NCBI RefSeq assembly: GCF_014695575.1
Contig: NZ_JACJOO010000047.1
Coordinates: 1-64,000 of the forward strand
Length of the DNA stretch: 64,000 bases
Direction of reading: 5' to 3'
Source: Leptolyngbya sp. FACHB-8
GTDB lineage: Bacteria > Cyanobacteriota > Cyanobacteriia > Elainellales > Elainellaceae
Of the stretch, positions 46,214 to 54,553 are shown piece by piece. Made by a program: the position numbers and the translations under genes. Numbering within the stretch: position 1 is the stretch's first letter; each line of letters starts with the position of its first letter. The notes under the pieces are model-generated. The model was not told where the DNA came from. It ran no database searches and was given only the letters and a program-made list of their open reading frames with translations.

Positions 46214-47308
46214 TTAGCTCTGAACCACTGGAGCACTCAGGCTTACTGGAGTTGCGTCACCTCCTGCCAAAATGTTGGGGAAGTGGTGCGTGTTGGGTGC
46301 ATGCATGGCCTGAATTCCTAGCATGGCTCGATTGACAAGATCCGCATCGGTAGGAATCACTTTACCTTGACTATCGAGAATGGATTGATTGAAGTTAAAG
46401 CCGTTTAAATTGAAGGCCATAACACCAACCCCAGCAGCAGCAACCCAAACGCCAACTGTTGGGAGAGCAGCCATCAGAAAGTGAACGACACGGCTATTTC
46501 GGAAGGCGGTAGCAGGGATCAACAAGCGGCCCAGGTACCCTGCGTGCCCTGCCAACAAATTGTAAGTGGTTTCCTGTTGTCCAAACCGGTAGCCCATGTT
46601 GGCGGATTCCAGGTCAGAGGTTGTGCGAATCAGGCTGGCAGATACGAGAGAACCATGCACAGAGCTGAGCATAGCTCCGCCTAATACCCCAGTAACGCCG
46701 AGCATGTGCAGCGGGTGCATCAGGATGTTGTGATCGGCCTGGAAAGCAAACATGAAGTTGAAGGTGCCCGAAATGCCCAGGGGCAATCCTTCCGAGAAAC
46801 TGCCCTGACCTATGGGATAGATCAGCAGCACGCTAGTGGCGGCCAGGACGGGAGCGGAGAAGGCGATCGCTACCCAAGGCCGCATCCCCAGGCGGTAACT
46901 CAACTCCCACTGTCGTCCCAGGTAAGCAAAAATTCCAATTAGGAAGTGCAGCACAATCAGTTGATAAGGCCCACCGTTATAGAGCCACTCAGGAATTGAT
47001 CCCGCTGCCCAGAGAGGGTAAAAGTGCAGTCCTATAGCGGCTGAGGTGGGGATTACGGCGGCAGTCAGAATATTATTGCCCCCTAGCAGCGAACCAATGA
47101 TAGGTTCCCGAATTCCATCCAGATCGACGGGAGGAGCCGCAACGAAGGCAATGCTGAAGGCGATCGCTGCCGCTGCCAGGGTGGGAATCATCAGTACTCC
47201 AAACCAACCAACGTAGAGGCGATTGTTGGTGCTAGTAATCCATTCACAAAAATGATCCCAGGTCCTGAATACATCTAATTCAGGCCGATGTTGAATAGTG
47301 GTACTCAT
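46214..47308 (-). CDS. psbA: Divergent photosystem II D1 protein (rogue/sentinel-like PsbA)
   Basis: A full-length D1 homologue of 364 residues (canonical 360). Aligned by eye to standard D1, it keeps Tyr161, His190, the P680 ligand His198, the iron ligands His215 and His272, Gln130, Asp61, His332 and His337. It lacks normal manganese-cluster ligands: Asp170 is Glu, Glu189 is Asp, Glu333 is Ala and Asp342 is Ile. The QB-site Ser264 is Ala, and one residue is inserted between His252 and Gly253. The Gln-Asp pair typical of chlorophyll f synthase is absent (Leu-Gly at 127-128). This fits the 'rogue' or 'sentinel' D1 group, thought to form photosystem II without water oxidation. The ATG at 47308 follows AGAGGAAA. 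An upstream frame from 47428 adds non-D1 sequence. Confidence 0.9.
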   Translation of the reverse strand: MSTTIQHRPELDVFRTWDHFCEWITSTNNRLYVGWFGVLMIPTLAAAAIAFSIAFVAAPPVDLDGIREPIIGSLLGGNNILTAAVIPTSAAIGLHFYPLWAAGSIPEWLYNGGPYQLIVLHFLIGIFAYLGRQWELSYRLGMRPWVAIAFSAPVLAATSVLLIYPIGQGSFSEGLPLGISGTFNFMFAFQADHNILMHPLHMLGVTGVLGGAMLSSVHGSLVSASLIRTTSDLESANMGYRFGQQETTYNLLAGHAGYLGRLLIPATAFRNSRVVHFLMAALPTVGVWVAAAGVGVMAFNLNGFNFNQSILDSQGKVIPTDADLVNRAMLGIQAMHAPNTHHFPNILAGGDATPVSLSAPVVQS

Positions 47309-47415
47309 GATGACGTTTCCTCTGCGAGAGGTCACTTCACCCAGATCTATTCCATTCCATTTAAATTGATAGAAACGCAGAGAATGAGAGCATGTCTGAG
47401 CCCCAGAAACGGTAG

Positions 47416-47444
47416 ATTTTTCGTGCAATGTGCCTACGAAAAAT
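47416..47444 (-). promoter_or_regulatory. Candidate operator dyad upstream of psbA
   Basis: A perfect 9-bp dyad, ATTTTTCGT and ACGAAAAAT, separated by 11 bases. It lies 108-136 bases upstream of the psbA ATG, outside any gene. It is not followed by a T tract in a useful position, so a protein-binding site is more likely than a terminator. The regulator is unknown. Confidence 0.45.
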
Positions 47445-47677
47445 GTTCCATCAATGCCCTTTTAGGTGAATGAGGTAGGATGCAAAATTTGAGCGATCGC
47501 AAACAAAAGGCTTTGAAGTGTAATGCTTTGTTCGCAAATTAAGAATCGGAATTGGAGCGAACTGAAGTGAAGCCAATAATCTTAACTTTCCTAATTTTAG
47601 ACCGATTGCCTCGTCTAGTTTGTAGAGAAACACTAAGTTTTATGGCACTTGTTTTATCCAAAGAATCACAAACAAAA

Positions 47678-47744
47678 TAACCTGTAATTCTTTTTGGGGA
47701 AGGGGTGGTTGCGCCACCCCTTCCCCAAAAAGAATTACAGGTTA
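47678..47744. repeat. Perfect 31-bp inverted repeat
   Basis: Arms at 47678-47708 and 47714-47744 are fully complementary, with the loop TTGCG. It lies about 370 bp upstream of the psbA start and not behind a gene. The length and perfection suggest a recently arrived palindromic element. Confidence 0.75.
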
Positions 47745-47857
47745 ATAAATACGCGATCCAAGGTGGGCGCAGTTTTGCTTCCTTTGCAGGAAGTTCATCA
47801 CCATATCTTTTTAACAGGAAAAAGTGTAGAACATTCGACGCATCCTCATACTGAATT

Positions 47858-47981
47858 AACGTCAGTTCGGGATAAGCCGAACCGCCCATTATTGCGTGCG
47901 CGACGCGCACGCAATAATGGGCTTTTTCGAGTGCCGCGCGAAGCGCGGCACTCGAAAAAGCCCTTAACCAGAACTGAGGTT
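47858..47981. mobile_element. 124-bp MITE-like element, copy A
   Basis: Terminal inverted repeats of about 20 bp (left AACGTCAGTTCGGGATAAG, right end complementary with a few mismatches). The flanks carry a 5-bp direct repeat GAATT (47853-47857 and 47982-47986), as left by transposition. Inside are two back-to-back hairpins, a left one of about 17-bp arms and a right one GAGTGCCGCGC/GCGCGGCACTC. Copy B at 62207-62330 has the same length, ends and right hairpin. No open frame. Confidence 0.75.
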
Positions 47982-47999
47982 GAATTACTATAAGAACCC

Positions 48000-48056
48000 G
48001 TTTGAAAAGGTTGATTATTCGTGTCTAAAGGGCACAGAAAACCAACCTTCTCAAAC
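48000..48056 (-). terminator. Hairpin after the class B PBP gene
   Basis: Arms of 14 bp with one mismatch (48000-48013, 48043-48056) around a 29-base loop, 24 bases beyond the PBP stop. Confidence 0.5.
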
Positions 48057-48079
48057 CAGTTTAGAAATCCGAGTTCAAG

Positions 48080-50080
48080 TTACCAGCCCTGGTCGTCTGT
48101 GTCCTGCGTCAACCCATCATCAGCTGCATCGGTTGGTTGCGAATCAAGCGTATCATCTGAGGTCTGAGTGTCATCCCAGCTATCGGTAGCTGCTTCAGCA
48201 GCGGGGGAAGCCTTCAGTTCTGCTGGGCGACTAGGAGGAACACCCAGTGTGGTAATCATTGTTTCAATGACCGTCTTTGCCAGAGGGGCTGCTACAGTCC
48301 CACCATAGGCGTTGTCTCCCTGAGGCTCGTCAACAACGACCAGGATGCTATAACGGGGAGCATCGGATGGAAAGAGGCTGACAAAACTGGTAATTCGTGC
48401 CGAGGAATCATATCCACCAGAGGCACTGGCTTTTTGGGCTGTACCTGTTTTTCCCGCAAGCCGATAGCCGGGGATTTGTGCGGCTTTTCCAGTGCCATCG
48501 TCTACCACGGCTTCCATCATCTTCAACACGGCCTGAGCCGTTGCTGTGGAGAAAACTCGGCGGGGAGCCGGCAGCTTGGGTTGCCATTGAAGTTTGTTGT
48601 TGGCGTCGTAGAGCCCGGTGACAACGTGAGGTGTCACTAACATGCCGCCATTGGCAATGCTGCTTTGAAGTTGAACCATTTGCAGCGGTGTCAGCGAAAT
48701 TCCCTGACCAAAAGCAGTGGTTGCAGGTTCAATAGGGTCTGATAAAAATGTTTCCTTGTCCTTCAGGGTACTGGCGGTTTCAAAGGGTAGGTCGGTGCCT
48801 GTCACATCACCCAGGCCGATCTTCTCAAGCCAACCATAGTAGTCATTTGGCTTGAGCTGTTGCATCACCCGTACCATACCTACGTTGCTGGAGTTTTGGA
48901 TGATTTGAGTGATAGTTTGCGGGCCTCGTGCCCCAGCGTAGGAGTAGTCGTTGTTCTGAATAGGCCATTCTCCAACGATAATTTGGCCTTCATCCACAAA
49001 GCTATCACTGGGCTTAACGGCCTTCGATTCTAGAGCGATCGCCACATTCACGGTCTTGAATGTAGAACCTGGCTCATACAGGTCGCTAACGGCCCAGTTG
49101 CGATAGCGATCTGCTGGGGACTTGTAGAATTGGTTGGGATCAAAAGTAGGTTCGGTGACCAACGAGATCAGGGAACCATCGCGCACATCCATCACCAGGA
49201 CAGCTCCCCGCTTGGCACCATAGCTTTTGATGGTGTTTTGAAGGGCAATGCGGACCAGCCGTTGCAGCCGGCTATCAACCGTCAGGTGCAGACTCAATTC
49301 ATCAGAGTGGGTCAGGTCTCCGGGGTCTGAACCGGGGAGGATTTCCCCCATGGCTGTACGCCGTAGCTCATACTTGCGGGGCTTGAGCTGAAGCTGCTCG
49401 TCAAAGCTATATTCAATGCCTGCCTGTCCCTTCTGCTCGCCATTGACAAAGCCAACAATTTCTCCAAACAAATTTTGCTGAGGGTAAAGCCGTTGTTGTT
49501 CTTCAATCAGCTCTAATCCATCCATCCGTAAGTCGCGGATCCGGTCAGCCATATCCTCGGGTAAGGCATATCCAGCTTCCAGCCCACTTTCCCCACTCTG
49601 AAAGAGTTGTACCAGGTCGCTCATTGGCTTGTTGATGATAGGAGACAGAGCCTGGGCAATGGCTTCCTTCGACTCCTTAAACAGCTTGGGGTGAGCATAC
49701 AGTGTGTAAACCGGGCGATCCACCGCCAGAATATTGCCCAGGCGATCAACGATGGGTCGACGGGGCGGTGGTGAATTGAGCATGATGCTCTGCTGCGATT
49801 CAGCTTGCGCCTGTAAGCTCTCCGCATCAAATACCTGCAAACGTACCAGATTTGCAGCAAGCCCTACCATACTGACAAGCAGGATGGCCCATACGATAAG
49901 CAGCCGCGCCCTGGGATGATCCAGAGCTGAGGAGCGCGATGGCTTCACTGGCCGAGCACTACTCCCCATTCCCCTGGGTAAGCGTTCAGGGCGAACAGGG
50001 CGGGAGCGAAAGGATTGAACGCTGGGGCGGTGGGCACCCCGTGGAGCCGAGGTGGGCTTACGAGAGCCAGGGCGAATCAT
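48080..50080 (-). CDS. ftsI: Class B penicillin-binding protein (FtsI/PBP2 type)
   Basis: Monofunctional transpeptidase cross-linking septal or lateral peptidoglycan. A Pro/Arg-rich cytoplasmic tail (about 1-55), one membrane anchor (about 57-80), a PBP dimerisation domain (about 95-270) and a transpeptidase domain follow in order. The nucleophile is Ser339 in STFK, and the SSN and KTGTAQK motifs are intact. An acidic Asp/Thr-rich C-terminal tail (about 615-666) is extra. Immediately upstream, 18 bp away, lies a small FtsL-like gene, the order seen in division clusters of other bacteria, which favours FtsI over an elongation PBP2. Confidence 0.9.
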   Translation of the reverse strand: MIRPGSRKPTSAPRGAHRPSVQSFRSRPVRPERLPRGMGSSARPVKPSRSSALDHPRARLLIVWAILLVSMVGLAANLVRLQVFDAESLQAQAESQQSIMLNSPPPRRPIVDRLGNILAVDRPVYTLYAHPKLFKESKEAIAQALSPIINKPMSDLVQLFQSGESGLEAGYALPEDMADRIRDLRMDGLELIEEQQRLYPQQNLFGEIVGFVNGEQKGQAGIEYSFDEQLQLKPRKYELRRTAMGEILPGSDPGDLTHSDELSLHLTVDSRLQRLVRIALQNTIKSYGAKRGAVLVMDVRDGSLISLVTEPTFDPNQFYKSPADRYRNWAVSDLYEPGSTFKTVNVAIALESKAVKPSDSFVDEGQIIVGEWPIQNNDYSYAGARGPQTITQIIQNSSNVGMVRVMQQLKPNDYYGWLEKIGLGDVTGTDLPFETASTLKDKETFLSDPIEPATTAFGQGISLTPLQMVQLQSSIANGGMLVTPHVVTGLYDANNKLQWQPKLPAPRRVFSTATAQAVLKMMEAVVDDGTGKAAQIPGYRLAGKTGTAQKASASGGYDSSARITSFVSLFPSDAPRYSILVVVDEPQGDNAYGGTVAAPLAKTVIETMITTLGVPPSRPAELKASPAAEAATDSWDDTQTSDDTLDSQPTDAADDGLTQDTDDQGW

Positions 50081-50098
50081 GAGTGGCTTAGGGCGAGG

Positions 50099-50692
50099 TT
50101 AGTAGGCAAAAGGACGAGCAGGTTCAACCTCGGGAGCGGGTGCAGACGCTGCTGTAGGAGCGATCGCCTCACTAGAAACGGGCGGCGGAGCATCCAAAAA
50201 CACAGTCGTGTTTAAGTCAGAGGTGATCAGCCCACTATTGGGGTTGAGAGCCTGCTGGGCCAAATCATTTTTTAACACTTCATCGGCCGCCATAAGTTGA
50301 CGTTCCTGCCGTTGTAGAGCTTCCAGCCGATGGTACTGCTGGCTCCAGAGCTGCTGGGTATAAACCGTCCAGCCATAGAATACGGCGGTCACTGCAATGA
50401 CCAGAAAGGTCAGAGGTGTGGCAACCTGTTGCGCAAGCATTAACGTCCGCAGCCCCGCTGGCATGGACCGTGAAACGGGCAGAGACTGTACCGTGGGGGC
50501 ACTATTCTGCCGCCGTCCGGGCGGAGCCAACCGTAAGTCTGCTGCTGAGGGACGTACAGCTAGGCTTGAGGGTTGTGTAGACCTGGGAGCCAGGGGCATT
50601 GGGCGGGAGGAGTTAATGGCCTGAAGTGAGCCATCCTGGCGTGACCGGGGCGATCGCGGATACGGTACCAGGGGCTTAGGAACAGCAGTCAT
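50099..50692 (-). CDS. FtsL-like bitopic membrane protein
   Basis: A 197-residue protein with a long, basic, Pro-rich cytoplasmic tail (about 1-85), one membrane helix (about 93-113, TFLVIAVTAVFYGWTVYTQQ) and a short periplasmic coiled coil (about 114-150), then a Pro/Ala-rich tail. Topology, size and place directly before ftsI are those of FtsL, the poorly conserved division protein that recruits FtsI and FtsW. The sequence alone would not identify it. The start ATG follows AAGGAGTGAGGTT. Confidence 0.6.
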   Translation of the reverse strand: MTAVPKPLVPYPRSPRSRQDGSLQAINSSRPMPLAPRSTQPSSLAVRPSAADLRLAPPGRRQNSAPTVQSLPVSRSMPAGLRTLMLAQQVATPLTFLVIAVTAVFYGWTVYTQQLWSQQYHRLEALQRQERQLMAADEVLKNDLAQQALNPNSGLITSDLNTTVFLDAPPPVSSEAIAPTAASAPAPEVEPARPFAY

Positions 50693-51011
50693 AACCTCAC
50701 TCCTTCAATAAATCCTTCAAATAAGCCGTATTTAGACAGACTCAAGAGCCCATTGATGCCGTCTTTTTTCCGCCTTGGAAAAGATTCCAAAGAGAGGACG
50801 GAATCAACAGAATCTAAAGCCGAGGAAGACTAAAGTTGCCCTCATCATAGTCCGTCTCTAGAAGTTTACTGATCTTTTCAAAGCTGGCAAGCAAATTTTT
50901 CAGAGAAATCAAAGGAGCGATAAAACCGAATGGGTTTAATAGTTTGCTCCTTGACACCATAGCCTGCTTTTTTTAATTTCCCGGTTCTCCCAATCACTTG
51001 ATTGAACTGGG
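50693..51011. other. Intergenic region with a hairpin
   Basis: About 320 bp between the OmpA-like gene and the FtsL-like gene. A hairpin AAGGAGC / GCTCCTT (50912-50952) lies 60 bases past the OmpA-like stop and may end its transcript. The promoter of the division pair should follow. Confidence 0.45.
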
Positions 51012-51875
51012 CTATCGAGGAACAATACGAATTTCAATTCGCCGATTTCGGGATGGATCCGGAGAATTGCCTGCGCCTGTTAATGGTTTAGTGTTGCCAT
51101 AACCAACGGTCAGCCATGTGTAGCCAGCACCTAAGCGGCTTTGTAGATACCCTGTCACCGTACTAGCTTGCGCAAAGGATTGCTCCCGTTGCGCTTCAGC
51201 ACTACCGCTCGCATCACTATGGGCTGCTACCCGCATGACCGCATTGGGATAAGCCTGTAAATCCTGAGCGATGCTGTCTAGAATGCCACGGGCAGCCGGT
51301 CGTAGCATCTGTCCGTTGGGCTCGAACAACGCATCGCTGGGTAGAGTGACCAGCAGAGTCCGCTCGCCCGCCGCAACGGGGCTCGTCTCTACGGGAGCCG
51401 CTGTTGGATCAATGCTCTGCTGTAAGCGTCGCAACCGGGCATCCAATGGCGCGGCGGTGGGCACGATCCCCAATTCGGTTTCCAGAGCGGTGGCGCGATC
51501 GCTCAAGGTTTGCAAATTTCCCTGAATCTGGTTAACTTCGGCTTGAGCCGTCTGGCGGGCTGAGGGAGCCAGGGTTAGTGGTGTTGGTGCTAACGATGGT
51601 TCTGCCGCAGGTTGGGTTGAGGGCTGAAATGGCATAACCCCCGTTTGCCGACGCGCATTCAAGTCTTCGACTTGCTGGAGCAGGCGCTCCGTGAGAGGCG
51701 GTTCGGCTACTGTGCCGGGGGCTAGTTGGGCGATCGCTATCCCAATCAGCCAAGCCAACCCACCACTGACCCCCAGTAACAGTAGACGAAATATAAGAGT
51801 TAAAACTCCTAAGGCCCGATTCTTGCGTCTGGAAGAAGGCTGAGTTGAGGGAGGAATTGCTTGGGTCTGAGACAT
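51012..51875 (-). CDS. OmpA-family protein with N-terminal membrane anchor
   Basis: A 287-residue protein with a membrane helix at about 22-50 (LTLIFRLLLLGVSGGLAWLIGIAIAQ), a Pro/Ala/Thr-rich linker with a short coiled coil (about 105-135) and a C-terminal OmpA-like peptidoglycan-binding domain (about 170-287). In that domain the NAVMRVAAHSDASGSAEAQ and RNRRIEIRIVPR signatures are visible. It anchors in the inner membrane and should bind peptidoglycan, like MotB- or TolR-style proteins but without a MotB plug. I chose the ATG at 51875 (MSQTQAIPPS) over one 36 bases upstream. Confidence 0.82.
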   Translation of the reverse strand: MSQTQAIPPSTQPSSRRKNRALGVLTLIFRLLLLGVSGGLAWLIGIAIAQLAPGTVAEPPLTERLLQQVEDLNARRQTGVMPFQPSTQPAAEPSLAPTPLTLAPSARQTAQAEVNQIQGNLQTLSDRATALETELGIVPTAAPLDARLRRLQQSIDPTAAPVETSPVAAGERTLLVTLPSDALFEPNGQMLRPAARGILDSIAQDLQAYPNAVMRVAAHSDASGSAEAQREQSFAQASTVTGYLQSRLGAGYTWLTVGYGNTKPLTGAGNSPDPSRNRRIEIRIVPR

Positions 51876-52527
51876 GACAACAGTGCAAAGCGCAAGGGTG
51901 CAACAAGACAATGCAAGCAGCTAAAACAGGACATGCAGTGCTGCTATACGTCTACTCCGAATGGATTGCCTATGTCAAAACAAGACACCGAGGGTTGATT
52001 GTAGCACCGGGAAATAGTGAGGAAATCCATCTTCTGGCTTATGGGAAAACGGTAAATCAACGCTTTAATGGTGCTCAAATACCAGTTTGGATAACCGCTT
52101 CCATATTCCCACATCCTGTCCGGATTGGTGGCAAAGGGCGTCGTTAAGACTGGTAACGGTTTTTTCAGGGAAACCCCAGATCAATCGTCAATTAGACTAC
52201 ATTAGAGCAAATTCGATGGGGATCGTTGCGGTTTTCTCCGAGGCTTTTGAACCTGATTTGTATCGGTTTGAAGGCATACTCCGCTGCGACACCTAGGCAT
52301 CGGGTAATGCACTCCTTTGTTTCCTGTTCTTGGCTATTTCGTGAGTTTCAATCTGGAGTTGAGGGATCACGTGTTTGTACGTGATTCGTTCATGCCCCTA
52401 TTTCTCTTCCTCTCCGTCGGGCATCGACAATCGCCTGACACAATATCACTCCAATATCTGTGTTGAACGCCTGCATGTTGCTGTTGTGTTCAGCACAACT
52501 CCACTTCCCTCACGCCCTCACACTGCC
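51876..52527. other. Intergenic region
   Basis: About 650 bp between divergent genes. A 78-codon plus-strand frame at 51911-52147 has no recognisable features and is not called. No long repeat is seen. Confidence 0.5.
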
Positions 52528-53211
52528 ATGCAACCGTCTATTCAACTCGATCCGCTGAACAGCCCTTTCCCAATTCCTTGGAATTGGGTGCTGGCCACGT
52601 TGTCTGACACCCGCAATTCTGTTTCTCGGATGCGCTATTTTCGCACCCAGTCGTTGCTATCGCCGGATGGGCGTTTTGCCGCCTACAGCCGGATTCAACT
52701 GGTGGTCGAATCTGACTTTACCCGGAGTCGGGTGAGTAGCGCAATGTTTGTTGAAGACTTGCAGACGGGAGACTTAAAGACGATCCCCATTACAGCCCCT
52801 TTTGCCGATAACCCCTTCATGCATGAAGCCGATCAGGAAACTTCTGGCACGATCGCTATCGTGATCCCCGTGGCCTGGTCTCCTGATGGCGATCGCATCC
52901 TGGCCCGTGAATTTGAATCGATGTTTGGCACCGGGTTAGCATCAGACTTCGCTGTAATCTGGGATCACCACACCAACCGCACTCACACCCTTGCTCCCAG
53001 TGGCATTGCCTATAGCAACGCTATCCTGTTGGGCTGGAGCCGCACTCATCCCAATCGGGCTCTCTTCCGAGCGGGAATGATGGGCGATCCCCAATGGGAA
53101 CAATGGGCCGTTGATCCCAGCGGTACTACCGATCCCGCCCCAGAGGATCAACCCATTACGTTTGGGCAATACGTCAATCATGTGTGGGCAGGGCCCCAGG
53201 CTTATCGATAA
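52528..53211 (+). CDS. Conserved hypothetical protein with TolB/WD-like propeller motifs
   Basis: A 227-residue protein. Two blades resembling TolB-type beta-propellers are visible (LLSPDGRFAAYSRIQLV and VAWSPDGDRILAREFES). No signal peptide follows the chosen ATG at 52528 (MQPSIQLDPLN). The longer frame from 52375 adds 51 residues without family character. With so few blades it would need to oligomerise or be a half-propeller. Function unknown. A strong terminator lies 50 bases after the stop. Confidence 0.72.
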   Translation: MQPSIQLDPLNSPFPIPWNWVLATLSDTRNSVSRMRYFRTQSLLSPDGRFAAYSRIQLVVESDFTRSRVSSAMFVEDLQTGDLKTIPITAPFADNPFMHEADQETSGTIAIVIPVAWSPDGDRILAREFESMFGTGLASDFAVIWDHHTNRTHTLAPSGIAYSNAILLGWSRTHPNRALFRAGMMGDPQWEQWAVDPSGTTDPAPEDQPITFGQYVNHVWAGPQAYR

Positions 53212-53260
53212 GGGTTCTTAAAATGATGGAGTGTTGACAAAGCCAATATTCCATAACTAA

Positions 53261-53291
53261 AGAGTGGGGGTGGCAAAACCACCCCCACTCT
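53261..53291. terminator. Bidirectional terminator
   Basis: Perfect arms AGAGTGGGGGTGG / CCACCCCCACTCT with the loop CAAAA, followed by GAGTTTT. Lies between convergent genes. Confidence 0.88.
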
Positions 53292-53296
53292 GAGTT

Positions 53297-54553
53297 TTAT
53301 TGAGCAGGCCGCCCATGCCATGGGCTGACCTGGACCGCCCCGCCGGGAGTAAAGACCACCCGAAAATCGGCAGACGGCTCAGGGGCATCGTTGCCCGTTG
53401 AGTTGTACTGCAAATCTCGGAGGGGAGTTTTGTCCATGTGTTGTACAGCCGCATCATTCACATAACGGAAGCCAAGAATGTCGCCGTTTTCAGCGGTACG
53501 AACACGGTAGACTAGCTCTTCAGGGAAATCTGAACCCTGAGTCCAGGCTTCATCCAAGCGATTGCGCAACTGATCCTGTAACTGGTCAACAACCTCGGGA
53601 TCCGTAATTTCGTTATCCCGGGTCAACGCCTGGTTGAGGTTGCCAGCCGCAGCCGAGCGCCTTGGAGAAGGTGTTGCTGAGGCTTCCGTTGTTGGGCTTG
53701 TTCTGGGCCTAGGTGACGTTTCTGCCTCAGGCGATGAGCTCGCCTCCGGGCTGGAGGTCACCTCCGGACTGGGAGTTTCTTCAGGGCTGGAAGTTTCTTC
53801 AAGACTGGAAGTTTCTTCAGGGCTAGCAGTCGCCTCAGGGCTTGGAGAGGGGCTGGTTGCAGGAGAAGCACCGGGGAGAACTGCGGCTGTATTGGATACT
53901 GCAGCCGGCGATTCCTGCGCAGTGGGTTCCTGCTCCACGCGCCGCTCGGGAATGGGGAGGAAGAAGAGAGCGATCGCTGCTGCTGCCAGGCTGGTTAACC
54001 CCACTGCAATCGGTACAACACGCTTACCCACAGGCTCATGGGTAACGGCATACTGACGGGAAATGGGGGCTAGAGGAACGGTCAGGTCAGGAACCGTTTG
54101 CTGATCCGCCAACATTTGATCGAGCGCTTCTACCAGATCAAAAAGTTGTACCGTTTTCAGGTCTAGCTGAATGGTTCCAGGAGCGCCGATCGCAACTTGT
54201 CCATTACCTGCGGATGCATCCTCTTTTGACTGCACAGTTAGACGATGCACGTCTGGATTAACACGTTCTAGCCGTACCACTTCCCGATCCGCCCGATGGC
54301 TACCGGACGCCCCAGGGCTGTGAGGGTGCGGTACGCCGCTGAGAAACTCTTGGGCGTAGTTGCTTACAACGAGCACCAGGGAGTCGAGTAGCGATCGCCC
54401 CCCGGTAAGGGGCGGCTCTAGACCCAGCAGATTACACTCGACATGGGTAACGACGGAGAGAGGCGGACGGGGAGAGGTTTCAGTGCCGTCTGGGGCAAAT
54501 CCTTCGACGACTAACTTACAGTTGGGCAGATTGTATTCACGCTGAATGGTCAT
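53297..54553 (-). CDS. DUF4335 domain-containing protein
   Basis: A 418-residue cyanobacterial protein. The N-terminal DUF4335 region (about 1-150) starts MTIQREYNLPNCKLVVEGF. One membrane helix lies at about 193-213. It is followed by a Ser/Pro/Glu repeat linker (about 235-300) built on SSPE-type units, and a C-terminal domain (about 310-418) with the segment RLDEAWTQGSDFPEELVYRV. Its start overlaps the DUF3038 stop by four bases (ATGA), so the two are translationally coupled. Function unknown. Confidence 0.85.
   Translation of the reverse strand: MTIQREYNLPNCKLVVEGFAPDGTETSPRPPLSVVTHVECNLLGLEPPLTGGRSLLDSLVLVVSNYAQEFLSGVPHPHSPGASGSHRADREVVRLERVNPDVHRLTVQSKEDASAGNGQVAIGAPGTIQLDLKTVQLFDLVEALDQMLADQQTVPDLTVPLAPISRQYAVTHEPVGKRVVPIAVGLTSLAAAAIALFFLPIPERRVEQEPTAQESPAAVSNTAAVLPGASPATSPSPSPEATASPEETSSLEETSSPEETPSPEVTSSPEASSSPEAETSPRPRTSPTTEASATPSPRRSAAAGNLNQALTRDNEITDPEVVDQLQDQLRNRLDEAWTQGSDFPEELVYRVRTAENGDILGFRYVNDAAVQHMDKTPLRDLQYNSTGNDAPEPSADFRVVFTPGGAVQVSPWHGRPAQ

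Larger units (their letters stand above)
47309..48079. other. psbA upstream region with palindromes and a mobile-type element
   Basis: About 770 bp between the psbA start and the end of the class B PBP gene, both on the minus strand. It holds a candidate operator (47416-47444), a 31-bp perfect palindrome (47678-47744), the 124-bp element (47858-47981) and a terminator hairpin (48000-48056). No convincing gene is seen. Confidence 0.6.

Noticed and set aside
46214-47308. Chlorophyll f synthase (super-rogue D1)
   Set aside because: The Gln-Asp pair at canonical 127-128 is absent (Leu-Gly here) and the C-terminal region still resembles D1 with HFP and LA. The rogue/sentinel group fits better.
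47309-47428. 40-residue N-terminal extension of D1
   Set aside because: D1 proteins begin near the MSTTIQ-type sequence, and a good ribosome site precedes the ATG at 47308.
47678-47993. Plus-strand frame through the palindromes near 47.7-48.0 kb
   Set aside because: The translated product comes from the inverted repeats and the 124-bp element, which explain the open frame.
51911-52147. 78-codon plus-strand frame after the OmpA-like gene
   Set aside because: No ribosome site, hydrophobic pattern or motif. Consistent with a chance frame in an intergenic region.
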